Source of the DNA: Actinomycetota bacterium
GTDB taxonomy: Bacteria; Actinomycetota; Actinomycetes; Streptosporangiales; Streptosporangiaceae
Direction: 5' to 3'
NCBI GenBank assembly: GCA_027313705.1
Contig: DAHVDE010000009.1
Location: 1-45,218, forward strand
Length of the DNA: 45,218 nt
Position numbers and translations under genes: made by a program. Below, piece after piece: positions 15,691 through 24,963 of this stretch. Each line of letters opens with the position of its first letter. The stretch's first letter is position 1. The notes beneath the pieces are model-generated. The model saw only the letters and a program-made list of their open reading frames with translations. It ran no database searches and was not told where the DNA came from.

Positions 15691-18600
15691 CTATCTGGCC
15701 GAGGCGGCCGGCTGCGCGCCAGCCACCTTCATAAGCTCGTCATCATTGCCGACAATGAACCTTCTCGGCCAGGACAATACCGGCTCAAGCCAGCTCGCCA
15801 CTCCCATTTCTCCCGCCGCCTGCAGCAACTGTCCCCGGTGGCTCGAGCCGACCGTGAGGGTGGCCAGGTCGGCCGCGAACGCACGCTGGTCGTCGATGCC
15901 AAGCAGCGCCGTCCAGGCAGGCAGGCGATTACGGTCAAGTTCCATCGAAAGCGGGTGCCTGCGCAGCGCGCTTATCCGCTGGCCCACCTTGATATCGGGT
16001 TCGTCGGACAGTCCGTCAAGTTCGAATTCCAGTGGCAGCGCCAGCTCGAAAGGGTCAGGCGAAGGTCCGATCAGGGGAAGTGCCCTTTCTAGTTCGCGCA
16101 GCCACTGGAGCTGCGGTATCACCCAGTCGGCGCCGACTTGGGTTCCCGCGCCCTTTCCGCCATTAAGCACCTTGACAGCGGTCGCCGACACGGCGGCGGT
16201 CAGGTCCGCCGGGTCGAAATAGTCCCTGACGGCCTCGGCCCGTCCGGCGACGCTGCGCTCCACCACGGTCGCGAGCAGGCACTCGCGCAGCCGCTCGTCT
16301 AGCTGCGACCAGCGCTGCCTGAGCACGGCGGGAACCACGGGCAACGGCGAGTTGGTGAGAAAGGCGAGCACCAGCGCTTCGGTCCACACCCGCAGCCAGG
16401 CGTGCTCTGGCGCGGCGGCGAGCAGGTCGGCCGACCGCAGCTCGATCAGCGTGCAGGCACGATCGTATTTGCAGGCCGGCCCGCAGGCCGGAGAACGCCT
16501 TCCCGCCATCGGCGGCGCGGTCAGTTCCGTCGCTACCGGCGCGCGGTCAGCGTGGCCGCCGAATGGCAGCCTGACCCGAAGCGGCCGGTCCATGCCGTCG
16601 GCGAAGACGGCGGCGACTCCAGGCGGGAACGAGACCACCTGGCGCGACTGCTCGGCGTCCAGGTTCATCGTGGCGCCGACCAGTTCCCTGTCGTCGTGGG
16701 CGGGCAGCCGGTGCACGACCTTGAGCGCGGTGTTCTTCATGACGTCCGGCACTAGCTTGGCCGGGATCTGCTCGGCGATTACCAGGCCCTCGCCGTAAGC
16801 GCGGATCTCGGCAAGCAGGCCGGCGAACAACTCGACCGCGTGAGCCCCGGCGCCTTCCCTGCCGGCCCGCAGCAGCCGGTGCGCCTCCTCGATCACCATG
16901 ACGTGCCTGAGCCGCTCTGTGCCCTCAGGACCTGGCTCCTTCCTTGCCCTGATCCGCAGATGCTCCACGATCCTGATGATCAAGGTCCCGATCAGGAAGG
17001 CCTTGTCTTCGTCGTTGGCGACGTCTTCGATCGCGAGCAACGCGTTCCTGCTGAGCAGTTCGCCGATGTCGGCCGGGTGCCCGCCTTCGAAGAACCGCCC
17101 GGCCGAGCCGGTGCGCAGCGACCTGAGCCTGACGTCCACGAAACCCCTGACGTCGGCCTGAAGCTCGGGTCCGTACCCGACGTCGGCGATCACATCCACC
17201 GCGGCCGCCTGGAGCTGTGCCAGGGTCGGGACCGCCGGTGGTACCACCGCCCCTGGCTGGCCTGCCCCGCTGACCGGATCCCAGCCGCACGACTCGTAAA
17301 CCCGCTGCAATGCCTGCGACATGATCTGCGGGAACGGCTCGTGGGCGTCGAACGCGGCCAGGAAAAGCGCTCGCACCATGTCGATGTGTGCCTGGACCGG
17401 GTAACCGGGCTCTGGGGCCAGCGGGTTGACGGCGAGCGGTATCGAGTCAGGGTCGGCCGGATTGATAATGGTCAGGTCAGCGCCGCAGGCCGCGATCCGC
17501 CCGGCAATGCTCGCGTACTCCGACTTCACCGGCTCGATCACGAGCCAGGGAATTCCCGCCCTGGTGAGCTGGTCAAGCAGGTGCTTGACGGTTTGCGACT
17601 TGCCCGAGCCGGTGGCGCCGGTGATCAGCGCGTGCCGGTTCAAAGTGGTCAACGGCACGCCGAAGTCACCAACCTGCCGGTCCTTGCCGTCAAGTATCGC
17701 GCCGAGGCTGATGCCTTCTTCGCCAAGCGGTTCCGCTGTCACGTCGAAGTAGCCGACGTCGAGCACGCGGACGCCAGGCACCTCGCGCGCTGGCAGCCCG
17801 GCAAGCGCCGCCAGCACGCCCGCGGTAGCGGTGAAAGGCACCGAGCCGCCATCAGCATGGTCGGCGTAGGTGGCGGTCAGCGCGTCCGCCAGGTCCATCG
17901 CACGCTCAGGCCCGCGCAGCCGGTAGGGATGCGAGGTCAGGTCGGCCGAGCCGACCAGCATCGGCGCGATCACGTTGAGCTGCTCGAGGTCGGTGGCGCC
18001 GACGAGCACCCGCACGTTCCACAGCCCGGCCTCACGGAACGCGTCAAGCTCGCTGAGCCTTCTGGCCATCCGGTCGGCGTCGAACCTGGACCTTTCCTCG
18101 TCGAAGCGCCTGAGCACGTTCAGCTGGCCGCGGAGCTCAGCGATCTCCGCGTCGATGAGATCGGCCGGCTCGGCCACCACCAGCCAGCCGAACGGCCTGG
18201 ACATCAAGGTGGTCAGCGCCGACTCGAACAAGCTCGGCAGCGCGCCTGTCAGGCCGGCGCGAAGACCAGCGCCGGCCGGCAACCAGGAACCGCCAGGCTG
18301 CCCGCCGCCGGGTGCACGGTCCTGCGGCCAGCTTTCACCGCCGGCCACAGGCGCCTGACGACCCGGGCAAGGCGCCCAGATGAGCCTGCCGAGGTCAGCC
18401 ATCAGCCCGGCGCTGAACGGCGCCCCCCGCGCGCCCCAGGGGAACAGCAGCTCCGATTGCTTTCCCGTCCCAGAGACCTCGGCAGACAGCCTGGTCAGAA
18501 AGTCGCCAGATGGGCCGTAAGGATGCTCGACGGCGGACGGGGCGACCTTAGGCTCGCGCGCTTCGCGCAGCGACTGGGCAGGGGGCAGCGGCAGCGGGCC

Positions 18601-18810
18601 GGCGTTGGTGAACAATTCAAGCGGCGCGCCGCCGCCTCTGGAGAACCAGCCGACGACGAAAGGGCGATGGTTCTTGGCCGCGTCGAGCACCGCGGGCAGG
18701 ACGCTGGCGTAGTCGCGTTCCGCGGTGCCGCCGTAAGGCGCGTCAGGAATCGCGATCACGCGGTACCAGGGCGCCGAGCCGCCAGCGCCGATCCCAGAAT
18801 CGCTGGTCAT
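15691..18810 (-). CDS. HerA-like ATPase, about 1040 aa
   Basis: The protein carries an intact Walker A (ALITGATGSGKSQTVKHLL, near residue 395), Walker B (HVMVIEEAHRLL, near 650) and a FtsK/HerA-type arrangement with LVIEPVKSEY after the P-loop and GEGLVIAEQIPAKL as sensor region. Residues 1-390 are an unassigned domain; the C-terminal 250 residues include a CGPACKYDRAC motif. HerA-like ATPases act as hexameric DNA pumps in end resection, conjugation or anti-phage systems. No nuclease (NurA, Sir2 or PLD-type) is beside it. ATG 18810 and ATG 18822 are both possible; GGAGG abuts the latter, favouring 18810. It is the last member of the probable operon with the TraG-like pair. Confidence 0.85.
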   Translation of the reverse strand: MTSDSGIGAGGSAPWYRVIAIPDAPYGGTAERDYASVLPAVLDAAKNHRPFVVGWFSRGGGAPLELFTNAGPLPLPPAQSLREAREPKVAPSAVEHPYGPSGDFLTRLSAEVSGTGKQSELLFPWGARGAPFSAGLMADLGRLIWAPCPGRQAPVAGGESWPQDRAPGGGQPGGSWLPAGAGLRAGLTGALPSLFESALTTLMSRPFGWLVVAEPADLIDAEIAELRGQLNVLRRFDEERSRFDADRMARRLSELDAFREAGLWNVRVLVGATDLEQLNVIAPMLVGSADLTSHPYRLRGPERAMDLADALTATYADHADGGSVPFTATAGVLAALAGLPAREVPGVRVLDVGYFDVTAEPLGEEGISLGAILDGKDRQVGDFGVPLTTLNRHALITGATGSGKSQTVKHLLDQLTRAGIPWLVIEPVKSEYASIAGRIAACGADLTIINPADPDSIPLAVNPLAPEPGYPVQAHIDMVRALFLAAFDAHEPFPQIMSQALQRVYESCGWDPVSGAGQPGAVVPPAVPTLAQLQAAAVDVIADVGYGPELQADVRGFVDVRLRSLRTGSAGRFFEGGHPADIGELLSRNALLAIEDVANDEDKAFLIGTLIIRIVEHLRIRARKEPGPEGTERLRHVMVIEEAHRLLRAGREGAGAHAVELFAGLLAEIRAYGEGLVIAEQIPAKLVPDVMKNTALKVVHRLPAHDDRELVGATMNLDAEQSRQVVSFPPGVAAVFADGMDRPLRVRLPFGGHADRAPVATELTAPPMAGRRSPACGPACKYDRACTLIELRSADLLAAAPEHAWLRVWTEALVLAFLTNSPLPVVPAVLRQRWSQLDERLRECLLATVVERSVAGRAEAVRDYFDPADLTAAVSATAVKVLNGGKGAGTQVGADWVIPQLQWLRELERALPLIGPSPDPFELALPLEFELDGLSDEPDIKVGQRISALRRHPLSMELDRNRLPAWTALLGIDDQRAFAADLATLTVGSSHRGQLLQAAGEMGVASWLEPVLSWPRRFIVGNDDELMKVAGAQPAASAR

Positions 18811-18939
18811 GGCCGGTGGCATCCTCCCGTCCGCTGCCAGGAACTCGCCCGCTGCCGAAAAGGTAGCAAAGGCGCGCTTGGCGCATGGCCAGTTCCGCCG
18901 ACTGTCGTCATCCTGGTCATCGCCCCCGCCCTGGGTACC

Positions 18940-19554
18940 TCAGGTCGTCGCCTTGGCGAGGTAGGTGAAGCGATCGGGCTCACTTGAGGGCACCTCGTGC
19001 CAGTCAAGGCTGGCGTAGAAGGCACGCGCGCCTGTGTTGGACGGGTACACGGCCAGGTAAGCCGCCGCAGCGCCGTGCCTCGCGGCAGCGGCCAGGAACT
19101 CGGTCATGAGAACCCGGCCGAACCCGCGGCGCTGGTAGTCAGGCAGCAAGTTGATGTGCAGGTGCGCCGGGTAAGGCGCCAGTTCGGGCCTGAGCATGGA
19201 TTCCGGGCTGAACATGACCGCGAGCTTGCGGTCTTCCTCGGTCACCGGGTCCGCCTCAGGCGAAGGCTCGACGTAGCGTTCGCGCATCCTCGGGATCCAG
19301 CGGTCGCGGTAGGCGCGCACGAACCGCCGGGTGTCTGCGGTGCCGATAATGTAGCCGACCGCCCGTTCCCCGTTGTCGAGCACGAACGCGAGTTCAGGCT
19401 CGATCAGCAGGTAGGCGCCTGCGTAGATATCGGGTACCAGGTCATCGGTGCGGTACAGGCCGCGCGCGTCCGAGCTGGCCGCACCGGTGCGGACGCAGAC
19501 GTCGTAGACGGCGTCCTGATCTTCCTCCAGGTAAGGCCGGACGAACGGCTTCAT
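18940..19554 (-). CDS. GNAT-family N-acetyltransferase
   Basis: The 204-aa product starts MKPFVRPYLEEDQDAVYDVC and has the acetyl-CoA binding motif A LHINLLPDYQRRGFGRVLM (Q/RxxGxG/A type) and the C-terminal motif B AVYPSNTGARAFYASLDWHE. The size and the segment ALLIEPELAFVLDN-like core resemble the acetyltransferase domain related to the bacterial and eukaryotic O-GlcNAcase C-terminal domain; the substrate is unknown. ATG 19554 overlaps the PhzF stop by one base (TGATG), indicating translational coupling. Confidence 0.88.
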   Translation of the reverse strand: MKPFVRPYLEEDQDAVYDVCVRTGAASSDARGLYRTDDLVPDIYAGAYLLIEPELAFVLDNGERAVGYIIGTADTRRFVRAYRDRWIPRMRERYVEPSPEADPVTEEDRKLAVMFSPESMLRPELAPYPAHLHINLLPDYQRRGFGRVLMTEFLAAAARHGAAAAYLAVYPSNTGARAFYASLDWHEVPSSEPDRFTYLAKATT

Positions 19555-20387
19555 CAAAAGTCCGTCGCGAGGGTGCCGCTTATCCTCGTCGCGGTGGCTC
19601 CGGCCACCCAGATCGACTCGCCGTCGGCGGAGATGTGCACCCGGCCGCGCCTGCCGATCGCCGTGCCCTGACTCACCACGTAGGGCGCGGCCGCCCGGCC
19701 CGTCGACAGCAGCCAGTGGGCCAGCGAGGCATTCAGGCTGCCGGTCACCGGGTCCTCCGCGGTCTCGCCGTACGCGCTGAAGAAGGCTCGCACCTCGAAG
19801 GCGCACTCAGAACCTGGCGGATAGGGCGCGACCACGCCGAGGTCGAGGTTGTCGATTGCCGGACGCAGGGCGAGTACCTGCTCGGCGCTGCCAAGCAGCA
19901 CCGCGACCCAGCCTGGCCCGTTGTCGGCCCAGTGCGCGTCCAAGATGTCCGGCCTGTCGATCTTGAGCTGGGCGGCGATCCGCTCGACCAGCTCCTCCGC
20001 CACCTGGCCGTAGCGGACCAGCGGCGGGGCTGCGAAGCCGAGCAGGCCGCCCTCGCGCTTGATCGTGACCAGGCCGGCCTGGCACTGCTGGACGATGTGG
20101 TCAGGGCTGCCTGGCCGGCCGCCCGCTTCCAGCCAGGCGTGGCAGGTGCCGAGGGTAGGGTGCCCGGCGAAGGGCATCTCGGCGGCGGTCGTGAAGATCC
20201 TTACCTGGTAGTCGGCGCCCGGCTGGTCGGGGGGCAGCACGAATGTGGTCTCTGACAGGTTGGTCCACCTGGCGATGAGCTGCATCTGCTCGGTCGTGAG
20301 CCCGGTCGCGTCGAGCACGACGGCGACGGGGTTACCAAGGAAAGGATCCTGGCTGAAGACGTCAACCTGGCAAAAAGGTCGCTGCAC
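19554..20387 (-). CDS. PhzF-family isomerase
   Basis: The 277-aa protein matches the PhzF/diaminopimelate-epimerase-like fold: FCQVDVFSQDPFLGNPVAVV at the N-terminus, NLSETTFVLPP holding the catalytic Glu near residue 46, IFTTAAEMPFAGHPTLGTCH, and the second-domain blocks EVRAFFSAYGETAEDPVTGS and GRRGRVHIS. PhzF itself isomerises trans-2,3-dihydro-3-hydroxyanthranilate in phenazine synthesis, but most homologues, probably including this one, have unknown substrates and no phenazine genes nearby. It starts 26 bases inside the end of the preceding gene. Confidence 0.92.
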   Translation of the reverse strand: MQRPFCQVDVFSQDPFLGNPVAVVLDATGLTTEQMQLIARWTNLSETTFVLPPDQPGADYQVRIFTTAAEMPFAGHPTLGTCHAWLEAGGRPGSPDHIVQQCQAGLVTIKREGGLLGFAAPPLVRYGQVAEELVERIAAQLKIDRPDILDAHWADNGPGWVAVLLGSAEQVLALRPAIDNLDLGVVAPYPPGSECAFEVRAFFSAYGETAEDPVTGSLNASLAHWLLSTGRAAAPYVVSQGTAIGRRGRVHISADGESIWVAGATATRISGTLATDF

Positions 20388-22299
20388 GGTTCGAGCTTAA
20401 CGCGACAAGCGCCGGGTTGGCGTCGGCGAGCAGCACGGTGCGGCCGGCCGGTGCCGGGTAACTGATGATCGCGGCACTGACCGGTAGCCGCTGTAGTTCC
20501 TCGGCCTCGACCAGCAGTTCTCTTGACCGCGCGGCGGTGCGGCCCAGGGAGGTGTTCTCTCCGATCGCCCGCGAGGTCGACAATCCCCACGACGTACCTG
20601 AGTTGATGCCCTCGGTGAGGGACACTGAGCCCTGTTCGCTGGCCGAGTAGTTCGCGTCGCCGGTCAGCGACCGGCTGAAGTCGCCGAACGGTGCCAGGCC
20701 GGCCGAATAGCTGCGACCGCGACCGCGACTGCGGCCGCGGCTGGTGCCGAAGGAAACCGAATCGGCGATCGAGTCCGCGGTGCCCACCGAACTCGTATAT
20801 GAGTCGCCCCAGGTGTCGGTGACCGAGGTACCGATCGTGTCGGTAATCTGCCCGACCACGAATCTGTGCTCGGTGCCGATCAGCTCGCTTGCGGCGCGCG
20901 CCTCGTCGCCATTGCCGAGCCGCATGAATGCGATTGCGGCGTTGCCTGAGCCGAGACGTGCGCGGACGGGTGAGGGGATGGAACGGTAGGCGAGGATGAG
21001 GCCCGTCCTGGATTGCTCGCACGCCTGAGCGAGCCTGTCGATCACCTCGCCGCTCAGCCGCTCGGCGCCAGCCAGGCAAAGGACGTGCCGCCACGCCTGG
21101 CCGGGCTGCGCCTCGCGCAGCACCTGGGTCATCGCCGCTACCAGATAGGTGCCGAGCGTGCGGTTGGCGATCACCCCGCCGCGCCTGCCCACCGCGGTGA
21201 CCCGCAGGCGGCTTGGAGCCAGCGGCTCGGGATCGGTGCCTAGCCCGTCAAGGCTCCTGAGCCTGGCTTCCAGCGTCCAGGCTCGCTCGATGACCACGCG
21301 CTCGGCACCATCCCGGCCGAACAGCCGCCCGATCCGGTCAAGCTGGTCGGCGGTGAGCAGGCCCGATCGCAGATCGGCCCTTGGATCGCCGATCTCGCCA
21401 AGTACGCGCAGGGCGGCCGTCAGCGCAGCCAAGCCCTGGCCGGGCCCGATCGCGCCGATGACCCGCTCGAGCAGGGCACAGTCGGCGGCGTGCTCCGCGG
21501 GCGAGCCTGCCTGCCTGCCGGCATCTTCGCCTGCGCTGGCCGCGAGCGCGAGCACGTCGGAAAGCACTGCGGGGCCGAACTCCGCGCCCAGGTCGAGCCT
21601 CCGCAGGTCCGCAGGCAGTGACCACACCAGCGGCCGCAGCCCCGACCTGCGGGCCAGATGAATCAGGTCGCCGGCCACGGCGCCCTCGGTCAGGTCTACG
21701 ATCGTCAGCTCGCCACCTAGGCTCAGTTGTGTTGCCCCGATGGTCGTGACCAGCGCCGACCAGCCCGCGAGAGTACCGCCAGCCACGTCGAGGCGGTCTA
21801 TTCCGGCCGGCAGCGCCACAGGGAACCAGGAAGGCTGCCGTTCGAACATCGCCTTCCTACGCTGCCAGGCACGGTAGGCGCTGGCGTGCTCGCGGTGGCT
21901 GGCTGACAGGCGGCGGGCAGTGGCAGCCTGTATCGCGGCCACCCGGTCACGCTCGGCCCGCATCAGCGTGTCCAGACCACGCCGATGCAGGTATATCGCG
22001 CGGGAGCAGCGCAGACCGCCCGCCGCCGCCAGCACGGCGACCCCGGCCGCCAGCCGCCCGCTCACCAGCCCGGCCTGCCAGGCGACGGCGAGTAAGGCGA
22101 CGCCGAGCGCGCTGGCCGCCGCTCCCGCCCTGGCCGGCCTGCTCAGCCTGCCGGTGATCGTGCGCTGCGCGGCGATCCAGGTTTCGTCGAGCCTGGTGGC
22201 GTACCTGACTGCGGTGCGCAGCGCCGGAGCCTGGCCAGGGTCGGCAACCGCCGGGGCGAACTGCCAGCCGAGGCAGACCGGCGCCCGCAGGTCTTTCAC
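20362..22299 (-). CDS. TraG/VirD4-like protein with degenerate P-loop and Ser/Gly-rich insert
   Basis: The 645-aa protein has two hydrophobic segments near residues 57-95 and then a TraG/VirD4-like core. At the expected P-loop stands GGTLAGWS, fitting GxxxxGK[ST] except that the Lys is Trp. At the Walker B position stands VLCLAGAERLSGE rather than an acidic hhhhDE. A C-terminal region (about 490-580) is very rich in Ser, Gly and Thr, with segments such as TSVTDTWGDSYTSS and SFGTSRGRSRGRGRS. This suggests a structural pseudo-ATPase or substrate adaptor. The GTG start overlaps the upstream stop (GTGA, 22296-22299). The family assignment is moderate. Confidence 0.65.
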   Translation of the reverse strand: MKDLRAPVCLGWQFAPAVADPGQAPALRTAVRYATRLDETWIAAQRTITGRLSRPARAGAAASALGVALLAVAWQAGLVSGRLAAGVAVLAAAGGLRCSRAIYLHRRGLDTLMRAERDRVAAIQAATARRLSASHREHASAYRAWQRRKAMFERQPSWFPVALPAGIDRLDVAGGTLAGWSALVTTIGATQLSLGGELTIVDLTEGAVAGDLIHLARRSGLRPLVWSLPADLRRLDLGAEFGPAVLSDVLALAASAGEDAGRQAGSPAEHAADCALLERVIGAIGPGQGLAALTAALRVLGEIGDPRADLRSGLLTADQLDRIGRLFGRDGAERVVIERAWTLEARLRSLDGLGTDPEPLAPSRLRVTAVGRRGGVIANRTLGTYLVAAMTQVLREAQPGQAWRHVLCLAGAERLSGEVIDRLAQACEQSRTGLILAYRSIPSPVRARLGSGNAAIAFMRLGNGDEARAASELIGTEHRFVVGQITDTIGTSVTDTWGDSYTSSVGTADSIADSVSFGTSRGRSRGRGRSYSAGLAPFGDFSRSLTGDANYSASEQGSVSLTEGINSGTSWGLSTSRAIGENTSLGRTAARSRELLVEAEELQRLPVSAAIISYPAPAGRTVLLADANPALVALSSNRAATFLPG

Positions 22300-23867
22300 C
22301 TGACTACCACGCAGTCGGTCAGGTGGCCGGGCTGCGGCTGGCTCGCCCAGAGTGACAGCACATCTGGCCGCATCGTGCCGCGCAGCATGGCGCGCACGCC
22401 CGCCTGCGTCCTGTGATCCGCGGCCGGGCAGCGCGGGCCGTTTCCGCGCACGGCAACGAGGTTCACCTGCGCCGCCAGTTCGGCGGCGGCAGTCCAGTCA
22501 CTCGTGCTCAGCACGACCGAGGTGCCCGTTCGCTCACCGAGGCTCACTAGCACGCCAAGCTGGCGGGCCTCGATCACCTCGCAGCCGTTGACCCACACCA
22601 GGCAGTCATGGCGGCCGCCGAGATCAGACCGGTCAGCTAGCCGCTCGACGAGGTCGGCAACCACCAGCCTGGCGATCATGGATGCGGGCCGCCTGGCAGC
22701 CTCGCCAAGGCAGAAATGCACGACCCGGCGCTCGGCAAGCACCTGCTCGAGGTTGATTTCTTCCTGGCCGGCGGCCAGCAGCCGCCAGAACGGCGACGCA
22801 CGCAACTCCGCCATCTGACCGGCCGCAACCCTGAGAGCTGCGTCGTCGGCGCCCGGCTGTCCGGCGTGACCGGCCGCCCGCCCGGCCAGCGCGCTCACCG
22901 CCGCGAAGCCGTTCCCGCGCGGCGGGGAAAGCGCCGCGGTCAGGTAACTGGCGCAGGACAATCGCTCGGCGTGGCCGGCGTCGCCCCAGTGGAGCATGGC
23001 CATCACCAGGGTTGCCGCACGAGCGGTGCCGGCAGCCGCCAGCGGATCGTAATGCGCGCATCCGGCTGCGAAGTTCTGCAGCGGGGCGCCTGCCTTCGCG
23101 CATTCCGCTGCGATGCTTTCGCTCATGGCACCTGTCCCGGTCAAATCGATGGAGATGACCGCTTTACGGTGGGCAATCCCGGCGAGCAGAAGATCGCGCC
23201 CCGTCTTTGCCGCAGCGGCCTGGTCACCACTCGTGCACAGCACCCCGCTCTCCGCCGCCCGCCAGGTGATCGAGGCACGAGTGCCGCTTACGGCATCGAT
23301 GCCGACGCAGCAGCCGTCGCCGGTCGCTACCTCGCCGCGGCGCAAGGTGGCGGCGAGATACCAGCAGCGTGCGACCACCAGCCCGCCGGGCCGGTATCGA
23401 CCGCCCCGCGCACCCCTGGTGAAGAGCCCGATCAGCGCCGTCTCCGCGGCCGCGCCGATCAGGGCCAGGGGAACCTGGCCAGGCAGCCAGTGCCGCCAGT
23501 TCCCGGCTATCTCGGGCAGTCGCCCGAGTCTGGCCAGCAGCGGTCCTTGCCAGGCTAAATGACGCAGCACGATACTGCCTGCCGCGAAGTACCCGGTGAA
23601 GGCGGCCCTGCTTCCGATCACGAGCAGCCAGCAGGACCCGGCCGCAGCGGGCAAGAACAACCACGCCGGCCGCCACCGGCTAATCCGGCCGACGGCCAGG
23701 CAGCAAATCACTATCAGCAGCGTGGCCTGAGCAAACACCAGTTGCCCGGCGATGGCGATCACCGCAAGCCCGGCCGCTAAGTCGCGGCCAGGAAAGATGT
23801 CGCTAGGCGAGAACCGTCCGAATCGCGAGGAAATCCGACTCTCCGGCTCCGTTATATAGTCCGGCAT
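22296..23867 (-). CDS. membrane-anchored TraG/VirD4-like protein with degenerate nucleotide motifs
   Basis: The 523-aa product has several hydrophobic segments in the first 160 residues (for example LAAGLAVIAIAGQLVFAQAT and SCWLLVIGSRAAFTGYFAAG) and a cytoplasmic domain resembling T4SS coupling proteins. The P-loop region reads LCTSGDQAAAAKTG, keeping KT but lacking the glycine pattern. The Walker B equivalent is CLVWVNGCEVIEARQLGVLV, with Asn-Gly for Asp-Glu, and GERTGTSVVLSTSDW corresponds to the ATQ-type sensor strand. The start ATG has no ribosome-binding site; TACTAT about 13 bases upstream may be a -10 box of a leaderless transcript. It is the first gene of the probable operon. Confidence 0.6.
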   Translation of the reverse strand: MPDYITEPESRISSRFGRFSPSDIFPGRDLAAGLAVIAIAGQLVFAQATLLIVICCLAVGRISRWRPAWLFLPAAAGSCWLLVIGSRAAFTGYFAAGSIVLRHLAWQGPLLARLGRLPEIAGNWRHWLPGQVPLALIGAAAETALIGLFTRGARGGRYRPGGLVVARCWYLAATLRRGEVATGDGCCVGIDAVSGTRASITWRAAESGVLCTSGDQAAAAKTGRDLLLAGIAHRKAVISIDLTGTGAMSESIAAECAKAGAPLQNFAAGCAHYDPLAAAGTARAATLVMAMLHWGDAGHAERLSCASYLTAALSPPRGNGFAAVSALAGRAAGHAGQPGADDAALRVAAGQMAELRASPFWRLLAAGQEEINLEQVLAERRVVHFCLGEAARRPASMIARLVVADLVERLADRSDLGGRHDCLVWVNGCEVIEARQLGVLVSLGERTGTSVVLSTSDWTAAAELAAQVNLVAVRGNGPRCPAADHRTQAGVRAMLRGTMRPDVLSLWASQPQPGHLTDCVVVR

Positions 23868-23896
23868 AATAGCAAAAGATAGTACCTGCCTGCCGC

Positions 23897-24865
23897 TTAA
23901 GTAATGGGGTCAGGCGAACCAGGACCACCAGGCCACGCCGGATAACGGTCGCTGCCGGCACCCGATGGCTGTGCTTGCGCCTGGCCGGCGATCTCGTCGA
24001 AGGCGTCGTCGATGCCGACCGCGCCGATCGGCGAGCCCGCGCCTGGCGAGTCGATCACGATGCGGAACAGGTCAGGGCGCAAGGCGGCGACCGTGAGCGC
24101 GGCCGGCCGGCCGCTGACCGGGTCGTCGAAACGCACGGTCACTGTCGCGGCCGGCTGGCCGGCTCGCAGCCGCAGGCCCCTGGCGACTGAGGAGGGCGGC
24201 GGCTGCATCTCGAGGTGCAGCGCGATGGGCTGGCCGAGCGGAGCCGCCCGGTCGCGGGCACCGCCTGGCTCGTGGCCGGCCGCGAGCAGGAACTCGGCGG
24301 CGTTGGCGGCTGGCGGCTCGAGCGGCACAGCCACCTTGGCCGCATCCGAGGTTAGGTAGGTGGTCGACACGGCGGCCGGGTCGCCGTTGACTGACCAGTG
24401 GCATTTGATCACGCACACCGAGTCGGCCGACACCATCCCGAGTGCCCAGCCGATGTCCTCAGGTACCCGGCGCCAGGTCACCTTGCGGCTCCGGCATGTG
24501 ACGTCGCTGCCCATCGGGTCGACCACGGCACCGAGCCTGGGCGCGCCTGCCATGGAGACCAGGTATTCCGCCGGGCTGGCGCGGTAGAGCTGCCCGTCGG
24601 GCAACTGCCTGATCAGGTGCCTGGCAGCCAGTTCCCGCACGGCCTGCTCGACCTGGCTCGGCCTGACGTTGTACCGGCGGGCGAGCGCACTCGGCCTTGG
24701 CAGCCGCCAGCCAGGCTCGTGGTGCACCAGGGTAGCTGCCAGGCGGTCAGCAAGAACTCCCGCGACGTCCTGTCTCTCGTCGCCGGAGTATGCCACTGGA
24801 CGCCCTCCGCTCGCTCTCCGCGCATACCAGCCTTCCGAAAGTAGCCGGTACGGCTCCTTAACCAC
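23897..24865 (-). CDS. GntR-family-like transcriptional regulator
   Basis: The 322-aa protein has a winged helix of GntR type at about residues 30-95: VAGVLADRLAATLVHHEPGW, RLPRPSALARRYNVRPSQVE, QAVRELAARHLIRQLPDGQL. The C-terminal 200 residues could be a UTRA-like ligand domain, rich in Ala/Pro and without clear motifs; the ligand is unknown. The start is a GTG at 24865. It lies 29 bp upstream of the TraG-like gene on the same strand and is the likely regulator of that group, or its first member. The 98-bp gap to pstA holds no other feature. Confidence 0.7.
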   Translation of the reverse strand: MVKEPYRLLSEGWYARRASGGRPVAYSGDERQDVAGVLADRLAATLVHHEPGWRLPRPSALARRYNVRPSQVEQAVRELAARHLIRQLPDGQLYRASPAEYLVSMAGAPRLGAVVDPMGSDVTCRSRKVTWRRVPEDIGWALGMVSADSVCVIKCHWSVNGDPAAVSTTYLTSDAAKVAVPLEPPAANAAEFLLAAGHEPGGARDRAAPLGQPIALHLEMQPPPSSVARGLRLRAGQPAATVTVRFDDPVSGRPAALTVAALRPDLFRIVIDSPGAGSPIGAVGIDDAFDEIAGQAQAQPSGAGSDRYPAWPGGPGSPDPIT

Positions 24866-24963
24866 TCTAGATAATCTGCATGACTAGCAACTGAACGGCA
24901 GGTAATGGCTCAGGCAACTAGTCAGTCCGAAGCATCACAGCCTTAGTTGCCTTCCATGCTCTT

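Noticed and set aside
16840-18987. 715-codon plus-strand frame antisense to the HerA-like gene
   Set aside because: It mirrors the GC3 pattern of the true minus-strand gene, is rich in Arg, Gly, Pro and His, and shows no domain; long antisense frames are normal in GC-rich genomes.
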